DNA of 64,000 bases from Heyndrickxia oleronia. GTDB taxonomy: Bacteria > Bacillota > Bacilli > Bacillales > Bacillaceae_C. Below the pieces are notes generated by a model, which saw only the letters and a program-made list of their open reading frames with translations, had not been told where the DNA came from and made no database searches. The number at the start of each line of letters is the position of its first letter. The stretch's first letter is position 1. The position numbers and the translations under genes were made by a program. This document shows, one piece after another, positions 38,465 to 47,197 of this stretch. The stretch spans positions 1,706,001-1,770,000 of the forward strand of contig NZ_CP065424.1 of NCBI RefSeq assembly GCF_017809215.1, read 5' to 3'.

Positions 38465-39235
38465 ATGGGAAATCGATCGGACGAAATTCGGAAACAAATA
38501 GAGAAAAGGAGGAAAACGAAAACATATCCAAAAAGAAGAAAAGTAGGTACCGTGAATTCTCCTTCTATTGATTGGGAAGAAAATGAGGAATACTCAATTT
38601 TTGAAGCAGATCCACCAAGTAAAATACACCCACTTTGGAATAAGGAAATCTTTCTTTTCAAAATTTTAATGTCTGCCATTCTAGTTTTGGTAATTGCTAT
38701 CATTTTTAAAACGTCTTCTCCAAAGCTTGATTCTGTTAAAGGTTTTGTCGAAAACACAATGAAAACAGAATTTCAATTTGCTGCTGTATCTGCATGGTAT
38801 GAAAAACAGTTTGGTAAGCCACTAGCTATCCTACCAATCAAGGAGAAAAAAAACGAGAGCTTAGATCTCGCTCAGGATCAATATGTGATGGATGCTTCGG
38901 CGAGAGTGCTTACAAATTTCTCTACTGACGGACGTGGAGTTTTGATTGAAACAAAATACGATGAAGCAGTAGAGGCGATGAGTGGAGGTCGGGTTGTTTT
39001 TGCTGGGAAAAAAAATGATCTAGGTAATACCGTTATTATCCAGCATTCAGATATGACAGAATCATGGTATGGAAATTTAGAAACCATTGATGTTAGTCAA
39101 TATGAGGAGGTAAAGACAGGAAAGAAAGTTGGTACAGTATCAAATAAGGAGAATGGACGGTCTGGAGAATTTTATTTTGCAATTAAGCAGGGAAAAAAAT
39201 TTATTGATCCTATTCAGGTGATAAAATTTGAATAA
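38465..39235 (+). CDS. spoIVFA: SpoIVFA, inhibitor and scaffold of SpoIVFB
   Basis: 256 residues. A charged N-terminus precedes one transmembrane helix (FKILMSAILVLVIAIIF near residue 66), then an intermembrane-space region with a degenerate LytM/M23-like domain (ARVLTNFSTDGRGVLIETKY, TVIIQHSDMTESWYGNL). In B. subtilis it holds SpoIVFB with BofA in the outer forespore membrane until the SpoIVB signal. ATG 38465 (MGNRSDEIRKQ) is chosen over the upstream frame start at 38375. It overlaps spoIVFB by eight bases. Confidence 0.92.
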   Translation: MGNRSDEIRKQIEKRRKTKTYPKRRKVGTVNSPSIDWEENEEYSIFEADPPSKIHPLWNKEIFLFKILMSAILVLVIAIIFKTSSPKLDSVKGFVENTMKTEFQFAAVSAWYEKQFGKPLAILPIKEKKNESLDLAQDQYVMDASARVLTNFSTDGRGVLIETKYDEAVEAMSGGRVVFAGKKNDLGNTVIIQHSDMTESWYGNLETIDVSQYEEVKTGKKVGTVSNKENGRSGEFYFAIKQGKKFIDPIQVIKFE

Positions 39236-40094
39236 TTTCATGGGGCTGCTCCGTAAAATCCATATTCATCCTTTATTTTGGATTGTTGTCGGTATTGCAG
39301 TCATAACTGCCAACTTTCAAGAATTACTAGTACTTTTTACGATTATATTTATTCATGAAATGGGACATAGTGTTATGGCCTATATTTTTTCATGGAGAAT
39401 AAAGAGGATTTCAATTCTTCCATTTGGGGGAGTAGCTGAAATGGATGAACATGGGAATCGCCCTCTCAAGGAAGAGCTTTTTGTCATCATTGCAGGTCCC
39501 TTTCAGCATTTATGGATGGGCTTGATGATGTTACTACTAGAAAAAATGGGATTTGTATCAACCCATCTTTTTACTATCTTTATGGAATATAATATAATGA
39601 TTCTTATTTTTAATTTATTGCCTATATGGCCACTTGATGGTGGTAAGCTTTTACACATCATTTTTTCTATGAATAAGCCCTTTCTTCAATCTATTCGGAT
39701 CACTTTGTCGAGTTCAGTGATCTTTTTAATTGCTTTCCATTTAATTGCTATTCTTTATCATCCATTTAATTTAAATATATGGATTGTCGTGATTTATTTA
39801 TATTTATCATTATGGGCAGAATGGAAGCAGATGAACTTTGTATTTATGAGATTTTTATTAGAGCGTTATTATGGAAAAAGAATAAGTTTTGAACGTTTAC
39901 GTCCATTAAAGGTAAGTGGTGAGGACTTTTTATTTGATGTGCTCGGAAAGTTCCAACGTGGAAAAAAGCATCCACTTTTAATTGTAAAAAATGGTGAAGA
40001 AATTGGTCATCTAGATGAAAATGAGCTGTTGCATGCCTATTTTGCAGAAAAACAAACAGATGCAAAAGTAAAGGATCTCTTGTATAGTTATTGA
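39228..40094 (+). CDS. spoIVFB: SpoIVFB, site-2 intramembrane protease activating SigK
   Basis: 288 residues, multi-pass membrane metalloprotease. The zinc motif is FIHEMGHSVMAY near residue 43 and the third ligand is in LLPIWPLDGG near 132. A C-terminal CBS-like domain (HPLLIVKNGEEIGHLDENE) senses ATP. It cleaves pro-SigK in the mother cell. TTG 39228 is the best start: AGGTGA is 6 bases upstream and MNNF aligns with B. subtilis MNKW. Confidence 0.95.
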   Translation: MNNFMGLLRKIHIHPLFWIVVGIAVITANFQELLVLFTIIFIHEMGHSVMAYIFSWRIKRISILPFGGVAEMDEHGNRPLKEELFVIIAGPFQHLWMGLMMLLLEKMGFVSTHLFTIFMEYNIMILIFNLLPIWPLDGGKLLHIIFSMNKPFLQSIRITLSSSVIFLIAFHLIAILYHPFNLNIWIVVIYLYLSLWAEWKQMNFVFMRFLLERYYGKRISFERLRPLKVSGEDFLFDVLGKFQRGKKHPLLIVKNGEEIGHLDENELLHAYFAEKQTDAKVKDLLYSY

Positions 40095-40111
40095 CGAGTA
40101 GTAATTTTGAG

Positions 40112-40154
40112 GAGCTGTCTAAAAGTGTTGAAACACTTATGGATTAGCTCTTTT
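40112..40154 (+). terminator. Terminator between spoIVFB and rng
   Basis: GAGCT...AGCTC outer arms around AAGTGTT-GAA-ACACTT, followed by TTTT. Confidence 0.6.
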
Positions 40155-40181
40155 AGCACTGATTATGGATAGGTGAATTTT

Positions 40182-41648
40182 ATGAATGAAATCTTTATCG
40201 ATGAGAAAATATCAGAAAAAAGATTTGCAACGAAGGAAACGGATCAAGTTTCAAGACTATTTATTGAACAACCCCATGATGAAACGAAAGTGGGGAATAT
40301 TTATTTTGGCAAAGTAGTAGATGTAAAAAATGGAATGAATGCCTGTTTTATAGATATCGGCAGTGAAAAACATGGATACCTACATCGTGACCAATTGCCA
40401 TTTTACTTACACAATGATGATCCAAATAAGAAATTTCACCCGATTTCAAAATTTATCAGTAAAGGTGAAAGTATTCTTGTTCAAGTAAAAAAAGATGAAA
40501 CAAATATAAAAGGCCCCTTATTAACAGCATTGATTGAAATCAATGGTGATAAATTAATATATTTACCTGAGGGGGAGTATATTGCTGTATCAAAAAAAGG
40601 GAATATTCAGGATCGCGAAAAGTGGAGGACAATAGCTAATAATCATAAACAAGATCATGAAGGATTTATTATACGTACGGAAGCTTTCGATTCAACGGAA
40701 GAGGAGTGGAGGAATGAATTAGAATCTCTACGTAAACGGTATCAACATTTATTGAACGAGGTAGCGAAAGTAAAGTCTCCTGCACTTATTTATAAAACTT
40801 CATTATTTGAAAAAGAGTTATTTCAAGAATTAACTCGTTTGAAGGAAGGCAGAGTGATTTCTAATAATCAAAACAGATTGAAGGAAATAAAGCAGTATTT
40901 CCCTGAAAAATGGGAATATAAGCTCCATATTAGTGATGAAAATATTTTCTCATATTATAAGATTGAATCTGAAATAGACAGATCATTAAAGAGACTCATT
41001 TGGCTAGAAAATGGTTCATATATCGTAATCGATGAAACGGAAGCACTCATTAGTATCGATGTAAATACTGGTAAATTTTCCGGTACGAAAGGTTTCGAAG
41101 ATACCGTTTTAAAGACCAATATTTTAGCTGCAAAAGAGATGGTTCGCCAAGTCCTGATAAGAGATTATGGTGGTATGATCCTAGTTGATTTTATAGATAT
41201 GAAAAGTGAAAAGGATCGTCACTTAGTATTGGAAATTGTAAAAAATGAATTTAAGCAGGATTCAAAACATACTAGGGTAATAGGATTTTCTCCATTAGGA
41301 ATTCTTCAATTAACAAGAAAGAAAACAAAAAAATCATTATCGGAGACTCTTTTAAATCCTTGCCCAGTTTGTGCTGGCAGAGGAAAAGTTGAAAGTAGGG
41401 AAACAATTGCTTTTCGTTTGGAGCGTGAACTATGGGAGAAACCTTTTAAAGAACATGAGGCAGTGTTTATCGAATTAACGGAAGATGTAAAAATCATTTT
41501 TTGTGGAGAAAATGATGTTCATCTTAAAAGATTAGAACAGTTATTAGGTATTCAAATCTATTTATCCATTATTCCATCTTGTCGTCCAATATATTATATT
41601 CGTCAGTTTGGAACGAAAGAAGAATTGGCAAAAAAGATGAGTAATTAA
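40182..41648 (+). CDS. rng: Ribonuclease G/E family endoribonuclease
   Basis: 488 residues. An N-terminal S1 RNA-binding domain (VGNIYFGKVVDVKNGMNACF near 34), an RNase H-like/5'-sensor region, DNase I-like catalytic Asp residues (ISIDVNTGKFSG and ILVDFIDMKSEKDR) and the zinc-link CPVCAGRGKV near 400. Probably cleaves AU-rich single-stranded RNA and rRNA precursors. B. subtilis lacks this gene, but several other bacilli have it next to rplU. ATG 40182 is preferred to GTG 40173, since GGATAGG is 9 bases before it. Confidence 0.93.
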   Translation: MNEIFIDEKISEKRFATKETDQVSRLFIEQPHDETKVGNIYFGKVVDVKNGMNACFIDIGSEKHGYLHRDQLPFYLHNDDPNKKFHPISKFISKGESILVQVKKDETNIKGPLLTALIEINGDKLIYLPEGEYIAVSKKGNIQDREKWRTIANNHKQDHEGFIIRTEAFDSTEEEWRNELESLRKRYQHLLNEVAKVKSPALIYKTSLFEKELFQELTRLKEGRVISNNQNRLKEIKQYFPEKWEYKLHISDENIFSYYKIESEIDRSLKRLIWLENGSYIVIDETEALISIDVNTGKFSGTKGFEDTVLKTNILAAKEMVRQVLIRDYGGMILVDFIDMKSEKDRHLVLEIVKNEFKQDSKHTRVIGFSPLGILQLTRKKTKKSLSETLLNPCPVCAGRGKVESRETIAFRLERELWEKPFKEHEAVFIELTEDVKIIFCGENDVHLKRLEQLLGIQIYLSIIPSCRPIYYIRQFGTKEELAKKMSN

Positions 41649-41651
41649 GCA

Positions 41652-41680
41652 TTGACATAGGCCGGGTATTTTGATAAGAT
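41652..41680 (+). promoter_or_regulatory. SigA-type promoter of rplU-prp-rpmA
   Basis: TTGACA, 17 bases, TAAGAT, directly after the rng stop. Consensus -35. It starts the L21 leader transcript. Confidence 0.75.
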
Positions 41681-41687
41681 TTTCATG

Positions 41688-41775
41688 TTATGTTTGTAGC
41701 ACCCGTGCTACAACCGCTCGAAACAGGTAATAAGTTTTTGCTTATTGCAAAACGCCTGGTTTTGGCGAGTCTGAG
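41688..41775 (+). ncRNA. L21 leader (ribosomal protein autoregulatory element)
   Basis: TTGTAGCACCCGTGCTACAA is a strong hairpin at the start, followed by CCGCTCGAAACAGG, a second hairpin (AATAAG...CTTATT) and CGCCTGGTTTTGGCG. This sequence order matches the L21 leader family known upstream of rplU in Bacillus, thought to bind L21 and control the operon. It sits between the promoter and the rplU ribosome site AAGGAGGTG. Confidence 0.85.
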
Positions 41776-41795
41776 TTTATTAAGGAGGTGCAAGT

Positions 41796-42104
41796 ATGTA
41801 CGCGATTATTGAAACTGGTGGAAAACAAATCAAAGTTGAAGAAGGCCAAGCAATTACTATCGAAAAATTGAATGTTGCTGAAGGTGAAACTGTTACTTTT
41901 GACAAAGTTCTTTTCGTAGGTGGCGAAAATGTAAAAGTTGGTAGCCCTCTAGTTGAAGGTGCTTCTGTAACTGCTAAAGTTCAAAAGCAAGGTCGTTCTA
42001 AAAAATTGGTTGTTTTCAAGTATAAGCCAAAGAAAAACTATCACAAAAAACAAGGTCACCGTCAACCATTTACAAAAGTTGTGATTGAAAAAATCAATGC
42101 ATAA
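41796..42104 (+). CDS. rplU: 50S ribosomal protein L21
   Basis: 102 residues, typical. [17 protein letters not shown] at the start and [17 protein letters not shown] at the end are L21 signatures. It binds 23S rRNA domain IV-V junctions with L20. First gene of rplU-prp-rpmA, under the L21 leader. Confidence 0.98.
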   Translation: MYAIIETGGKQIKVEEGQAITIEKLNVAEGETVTFDKVLFVGGENVKVGSPLVEGASVTAKVQKQGRSKKLVVFKYKPKKNYHKKQGHRQPFTKVVIEKINA

Positions 42105-42116
42105 GGGTGACTGAAC

Positions 42117-42446
42117 ATGATACATGTTCAAATTAAGCAAACATCTGGTGGGAATATTTCATCTTTTAAGATGAAGGGACATGCCGATTTTGCTGAAAAA
42201 GGCCAAGATATCGTTTGTGCAGGTGCTTCAGCTGTTTCATTCGGTGCGATTAATGCCATTATGGAATTGACTAAGATTGAACCCATGATTACACAATCAA
42301 ATGGTGGCTTTCTTGAATGTACAATCCCTGATCATTTATCTGCTGATGAAGAGGAAAAGGTACAATTACTGTTACAAGGGATGGTCGTTTCATTACAAAC
42401 GATTGAACGCGATTATGGTAAATATATCAAAATAACCTTCGGGTAG
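42117..42446 (+). CDS. prp: Prp, cysteine protease processing ribosomal protein L27
   Basis: 109 residues. Catalytic His22 (KGHADFAEKGQ) and Cys34 (DIVCAGASAVSFG) occupy the positions known in S. aureus Prp. It removes the N-terminal extension of L27, encoded immediately downstream with the substrate motif [11 protein letters not shown]. Always placed between rplU and rpmA in Firmicutes (B. subtilis ysxB). Start ATG 42117. Confidence 0.96.
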   Translation: MIHVQIKQTSGGNISSFKMKGHADFAEKGQDIVCAGASAVSFGAINAIMELTKIEPMITQSNGGFLECTIPDHLSADEEEKVQLLLQGMVVSLQTIERDYGKYIKITFG

Positions 42447-42749
<303 letters not shown>

Positions 42750-42760
42750 TATGACGATTA

Positions 42761-42798
42761 AAAAACTCTAATCGATTGGATCGGTTAGAGTTTTTTTT
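42761..42798 (+). terminator. Terminator after rpmA
   Basis: AAAAACTCTAA and TTAGAGTTTTT with an extra TCGAT/ATCGG pairing inside, then a T-run. Confidence 0.9.
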
Positions 42799-43083
42799 AT
42801 CAAGTATAAATTCCATATAATTTGGTCCAACATTAACCTGTTTAAGGTCCTTCCAGCTAGTTTATTTCAACAGGTCTTCTTCCTACAAAAAAAGGCAACA
42901 CCCTATCCTCTTTGTGTTCCCTGAATTGGTGAAGAGACTACAAAGGTGAATTGGGCATCTCAAATTTCACTCAACTGTACGCTGATAAACAAGCTTCCCA
43001 TGCTTTTTTATTATATGCATTAAAATCCGTCTTTTGATATACTAATCAAAAGAATGATATGAATGTAATAGGAGAATCTATTA

Positions 43084-43617
43084 ATGGAAAATTGGACGGT
43101 AGTTGATGTGCTACGCCATGCACGTCATGATTGGATGAATAGGCTTCAATTAATAAAAGGGAATATAGCATTGAATAAAATAGATAGTGTAGAACGAATT
43201 TTGGAAGAAATGATATTAGAGGCACAACAAGAATCTAGGCTTTCAAATTTAAAACTTCCTCATTTTGCAGAAATTCTTCTAACATTTAACTGGAAACCCC
43301 ATCCATATCATATGGAATATGAAATACTTAATGAAAGTGGGGGCCTAACGGTCGATGATCAATGGTTATCTACTTGGATTCAATCATTTTTTCATATTCT
43401 TGACAGTGCTGTCGAACCTTATCAGGAAAATTACCTATCCATTACTTTTGAACGTTTTCAAGGTAAAACACGTTTTGTTTTTGATTTTAATGGAACAATA
43501 AAGGAACAAAAGCTGTCAATACTTAGTCAATGGTTTGCTGCTCAAAAAGAAATTGTTGAAGATGTAAAGATTAAAGAGATGGATATTTTGCATTTTTCTG
43601 CTGAATTTATATTGTAA
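43084..43617 (+). CDS. spo0B: Spo0B, sporulation phosphorelay phosphotransferase
   Basis: 177 residues. It passes phosphate from Spo0F to Spo0A in the sporulation phosphorelay. The four-helix-bundle phosphorylation segment is [19 protein letters not shown], with the phosphorylated His expected at residue 15. The C-terminal histidine-kinase-like domain is degenerate, as in the family. The 285 bases upstream hold no other gene that I can see. ATG 43084; obg follows 53 bases on, the conserved spo0B-obg pair. Confidence 0.95.
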   Translation: MENWTVVDVLRHARHDWMNRLQLIKGNIALNKIDSVERILEEMILEAQQESRLSNLKLPHFAEILLTFNWKPHPYHMEYEILNESGGLTVDDQWLSTWIQSFFHILDSAVEPYQENYLSITFERFQGKTRFVFDFNGTIKEQKLSILSQWFAAQKEIVEDVKIKEMDILHFSAEFIL

Positions 43618-43670
43618 GTTTTAAATATATTTCTTACATAATTAATATTAACAATAAGGGTGGTACTTCT

Positions 43671-44960
43671 ATGTTTGTCGATCAAGTGAAAATTTACGTA
43701 AAAGGTGGAGACGGTGGAAATGGTATGGTTGCCTTTCGCCGTGAAAAATATGTGCCTAAAGGTGGACCCGCAGGTGGAGACGGTGGGAAAGGAGCAAACG
43801 TCGTTTTTGTTGTTGAAGAAGGACTTAGAACCTTAATGGATTTTAGATATCAACGACATTTCAAAGCAAACCGAGGAGAACACGGCATGTCAAAGGGCCA
43901 ACATGGCCGAGGAGCCGAAGATATGATTGTAAAAGTTCCGCCTGGTACAGTCGTGAAAGATGATGATACAAATGAGATCATTGCTGATTTAACGGAGCAT
44001 GGGCAACGTGCAATTGTTGCTAGAGGAGGTCGTGGAGGAAGGGGAAATATCAGATTTGCTACCCCAGCTAATCCGGCACCTGAGATATCCGAGAATGGGG
44101 AACCTGGCCAGGAACGATATATTGTACTCGAGTTAAAGGTTCTTGCTGACGTAGGGCTAGTAGGTTTTCCAAGTGTAGGTAAGTCTACACTATTGTCCAT
44201 CGTTTCTGCGGCAAAACCTAAAATAGCGGAATATCATTTTACAACAATTGTTCCCAATTTAGGAGTAGTAGAGACGGGGGATGGCCGTAGTTTTGTAATG
44301 GCTGATTTGCCTGGATTAATTGAAGGTGCACATCAAGGTGTTGGATTGGGGCATCAATTTTTACGTCACATTGAAAGGACACGAGTGATTGTCCATGTGA
44401 TCGATATGTCTGGATTAGAAGGAAGAGATCCATACCAAGATTATCTAACGATTAATCAGGAATTAAAAGAGTATAATCTGCGTTTAATGGAAAGACCGAT
44501 GATAATTGTTGCTAACAAAATGGATATGCCTGATGCGGAAGAGAATCTAGCAAAGTTTAAAGAACAAATGAAAGAGGATTATCCAATCTTCCCTATATCA
44601 GCTATTACTCAAAATGGGTTAAGAGATCTATTATTTAAGATTGCAGACCTTTTAGAAACAACACCTGAATTCCCTATCCATGAAGTAGTAGAGGACGAAG
44701 AAATTAAACGTGTGGTTTACAAGCATGAAAAACAAGAACAAGAGTTTGAAATTACAAGGGAACCTGATGGTAGTTTTGTTGTAACAGGTGAAAAGCTGGA
44801 AAAACTATTTAAAATGACAAACTTTACTAGAGATGAATCAGTTAGACGATTTGCTCGTCAATTGCGTTCAATGGGTATCGACGATGCTTTAAGACAGCGC
44901 GGAGCAACAAATGGTGATATTGTAAAAATAATGGAATATGAATTTGAATTTATTGAATAA
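43671..44960 (+). CDS. obg: Obg/CgtA GTPase
   Basis: 429 residues: glycine-rich Obg fold ([19 protein letters not shown], residues 3-160), G domain ([12 protein letters not shown] near 166, [20 protein letters not shown] near 283) and the C-terminal OCT domain. Essential, binds ribosomes, and is needed for stress response and for sporulation initiation in B. subtilis. ATG 43671 follows AAGGGTGG. Confidence 0.98.
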   Translation: MFVDQVKIYVKGGDGGNGMVAFRREKYVPKGGPAGGDGGKGANVVFVVEEGLRTLMDFRYQRHFKANRGEHGMSKGQHGRGAEDMIVKVPPGTVVKDDDTNEIIADLTEHGQRAIVARGGRGGRGNIRFATPANPAPEISENGEPGQERYIVLELKVLADVGLVGFPSVGKSTLLSIVSAAKPKIAEYHFTTIVPNLGVVETGDGRSFVMADLPGLIEGAHQGVGLGHQFLRHIERTRVIVHVIDMSGLEGRDPYQDYLTINQELKEYNLRLMERPMIIVANKMDMPDAEENLAKFKEQMKEDYPIFPISAITQNGLRDLLFKIADLLETTPEFPIHEVVEDEEIKRVVYKHEKQEQEFEITREPDGSFVVTGEKLEKLFKMTNFTRDESVRRFARQLRSMGIDDALRQRGATNGDIVKIMEYEFEFIE

Positions 44961-44966
44961 TTGTAT

Positions 44967-45010
44967 GGGTTGTCTGATAAGGGAGCAAACCGTTCGCTTA
45001 TAGACAACCC
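44967..45010 (+). other. Inverted repeat between obg and pheB
   Basis: GGGTTGTCTGATAAG pairs with CTTATAGACAACCC (one mismatch, 15-base loop). No T-run. Possible mRNA end-stabiliser or weak terminator. Confidence 0.5.
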
Positions 45011-45045
45011 TTGACTAAATTTTAGTACTACTGGAGGAAAGATCG

Positions 45046-45501
45046 TTGGGGAAAAAAGAGGTAGACTATAAATTTATACTAGTACGTGAAGACGTATTAC
45101 CAGAGGCAATGAGAAAAACTCTTGAAGTAAAAGAGCTTCTTGAAAGGGGAAAAGCCGAATCTGTTGCTGATGCTGCACAGAGTGTTGATCTAAGTCGAAG
45201 TGCTTTTTATAAATATCGTGATACTGTATTTCCATTTCATTCCATTGTTAAGGAAAGAATGATTACTTTATTTTTTCATTTGGAAGATCGTTCTGGTACC
45301 CTACATGAGTTATTAGGAATTATCGCCACATCCTTATGTAATATATTAACGATTCACCAAACTATTCCTATTCAAGGACGTGCGAATGTTACCATTACCT
45401 TAGAGGTATCAGATATTATGATAAGTCTTGATGAATTGTTGTCTAAATTAAGACGCTTGGATTTTGTTGATAAGGTAGAGATACTAGGTTCGGGAGCATA
45501 A
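45046..45501 (+). CDS. pheB: PheB, ACT-domain protein
   Basis: 151 residues. A helix-turn-helix-like N-terminal part ([21 protein letters not shown]) is followed by an ACT regulatory domain ([20 protein letters not shown]). Named for its position in the B. subtilis pheB-pheA operon; precise role in phenylalanine control is not settled. TTG 45046 is the start, after TGGAGG. pheA follows 27 bases on. Confidence 0.93.
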   Translation: MGKKEVDYKFILVREDVLPEAMRKTLEVKELLERGKAESVADAAQSVDLSRSAFYKYRDTVFPFHSIVKERMITLFFHLEDRSGTLHELLGIIATSLCNILTIHQTIPIQGRANVTITLEVSDIMISLDELLSKLRRLDFVDKVEILGSGA

Positions 45502-45528
45502 GAAATGAATATAAGGAGGGAGAAATAG

Positions 45529-46401
45529 ATGCGTGTAGGTTATTTAGGGCCAAAGGCCACCTTTACAGATATTGCTGTCCAGAATACTTTTCCCGATGCA
45601 GAACGAATTGCATATACAACAATCCCTGATTGCTTAAATGCCGTTAAATGTAGGGAAGTAGATGTTGCTATTGTTCCATTTGAAAATGCGTTAGAAGGGA
45701 CTGTTCACCTCACCATTGATTATTTATATCATGAAATAAATCCACCAATTAGAGCTGAAGTCATAGTCCCAATACAGCAACATTTAATGGTCCATCCTTT
45801 GCAAACCAATAATTGGACTGAAGTAGAGAAAATTTTATCACATCCACATGCCCTTGCCCAGTGTCATCAATTTCTGCATCAACAGTTTCGGGGGGTCACT
45901 CTAGAGCAATTCACTTCGACTGCTGCAGCTGCTAAGTACATAAGTGAACATCCAGAATTGAAGTTAGCTGCAATTGCAAATGAAATGGCTGCAGAAAAAT
46001 ATCATTTGCAAATTGTTAAAGAAAATATTCATGATTACCATTTCAATCATACACGGTTTATCGTATTAGCTCATGAAGATGTGAAGGTTAATAAAGAGCT
46101 TAAGCCTTTGTATCAAAAAACAACAATTATGGTAACTCTACCATCAGACAGAGCGGGTGCTTTACATCAAGTTTTATCAGCATTTGCCTGGAGACAAATT
46201 AATTTAAGTAAAATTGAATCAAGACCATTAAAAACCGGTTTAGGCCACTATTTTTTTATGATAGACATTAATCATGAAATGCAAAATCAATTAGTAAAAA
46301 ATGCTTTAGAGGAAATCGAGGTACTTGGTTGCAAGGTGAAAGTATTAGGTAGTTATTCCTCATATAATGCAGTGAATCATGAGAAAGAGGTAGTCTCATA
46401 A
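45529..46401 (+). CDS. pheA: Prephenate dehydratase
   Basis: Converts prephenate to phenylpyruvate in phenylalanine synthesis. 290 residues: the two-lobed catalytic domain (RVGYLGPKATFTDIAV; VPFENALEGTVHLTIDYL near 50; the catalytic Thr-Arg-Phe in NHTRFIVL near 177) and a C-terminal ACT domain with ESRPLKTGLGHYFFMID near 235, which binds the feedback inhibitor phenylalanine. It ends in a bidirectional terminator facing niaR. Confidence 0.97.
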   Translation: MRVGYLGPKATFTDIAVQNTFPDAERIAYTTIPDCLNAVKCREVDVAIVPFENALEGTVHLTIDYLYHEINPPIRAEVIVPIQQHLMVHPLQTNNWTEVEKILSHPHALAQCHQFLHQQFRGVTLEQFTSTAAAAKYISEHPELKLAAIANEMAAEKYHLQIVKENIHDYHFNHTRFIVLAHEDVKVNKELKPLYQKTTIMVTLPSDRAGALHQVLSAFAWRQINLSKIESRPLKTGLGHYFFMIDINHEMQNQLVKNALEEIEVLGCKVKVLGSYSSYNAVNHEKEVVS

Positions 46402-46440
46402 GGGGTATTAAATTCCCTTCTGTGAGACCACCTCTTTATT
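46384..46440. terminator. Bidirectional terminator shared by pheA and niaR
   Basis: AAAGAGGT-GTCTCA pairs with TGAGAC-ACCTCTTT with AGGG/CCCT inside. It overlaps the stop codons of both convergent genes and is T-rich on both strands. Confidence 0.85.
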
Positions 46441-46981
46441 CTTGAACATTAATTAAATAACCTGCATGTTTTAATTCTTCTTCTACTTTATGCAGTTGAG
46501 CTTCTTCCTTGGCTACAATCGTATGAATATGCACACCATGTGTTAAATTTGATAAGTAAACCGCTTGGGTATCTTTTACTTTTGAAATGAACTGTTTCAC
46601 ATCTTTTCGATTTGAAACCATGATAGAAGCTGTTAAATCACCGTACACAGGATGCTCAATTTTGACATCTTTTACTGTAACCCCATGGTCGACAATAAGA
46701 TTAAGTTCTTCTTCTGCTTGCTCTGGGGTATGGAAGCAGGCAATTGTTTTTTCAAATAGCTGATTATCATGTGCATGACGTAAATATATATAACCTTGAC
46801 TTGTAGCTACTATCGGTTCATTCTTTGCCTTTAGCAAGGTCATATCATTTACAATGACCTGGCGACTTACATTGGCTTTATTGGCTAAGTCTGCACCTGT
46901 TATCGGACTATTGCTTGTCATTAAAATATTTAATAAAAATTGTCGTCGATCTTCACCAAATAATTTTTTTTCCGCAGTCAA
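46436..46981 (-). CDS. niaR: NiaR (YrxA), niacin-responsive repressor of NAD synthesis
   Basis: 181 residues. An N-terminal winged helix-turn-helix (ITGADLANKANVSRQVIVND) and a 3H domain with its conserved His residues (VDHGVTVKDVKIEHPVYGD, LTHGVHIHTIVA) that binds a metal and nicotinate. In B. subtilis it represses the nad genes, which lie next to it there but are not in this window. TTG 46981 (MTAEKKLFGEDRR) aligns with the B. subtilis start and has AAGGGAG 9 bases upstream; the longer frame from 47029 runs across a palindromic site. Confidence 0.9.
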   Translation of the reverse strand: MTAEKKLFGEDRRQFLLNILMTSNSPITGADLANKANVSRQVIVNDMTLLKAKNEPIVATSQGYIYLRHAHDNQLFEKTIACFHTPEQAEEELNLIVDHGVTVKDVKIEHPVYGDLTASIMVSNRKDVKQFISKVKDTQAVYLSNLTHGVHIHTIVAKEEAQLHKVEEELKHAGYLINVQE

Positions 46982-46999
46982 AAAAATAGACTCCCTTCT

Positions 47000-47024
47000 A
47001 GAATCCTTATTATATAAGGATTCT
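47000..47024. promoter_or_regulatory. Palindrome over the niaR promoter
   Basis: AGAATCCTTAT-TAT-ATAAGGATTCT is a perfect 11-bp inverted repeat. On the minus strand its centre contains TATAAT, a likely -10 for niaR, so a protein bound here would block niaR transcription. Autoregulation by NiaR is a natural guess but I have not matched a known NiaR motif. Confidence 0.5.
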
Positions 47025-47197
47025 ACCATAATTTGTATACCCTTTAAACCATTTTACTTTCTAAATTTATAAGCCACATCCAATATGTAATAAGGCATAT
47101 TTTATTTTGTTTAAACATAAATTTTTTTTGAAGATTATTAGCACTTTGCCCATTTTAACATAGACTATATGGACTTATGCCTGAGGAGGGGAAATGA

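Noticed and set aside
42800..43083. Possible small gene or riboswitch before spo0B
   Set aside because: Both strands read by eye; no frame with a ribosome site and no recognisable conserved RNA motif.
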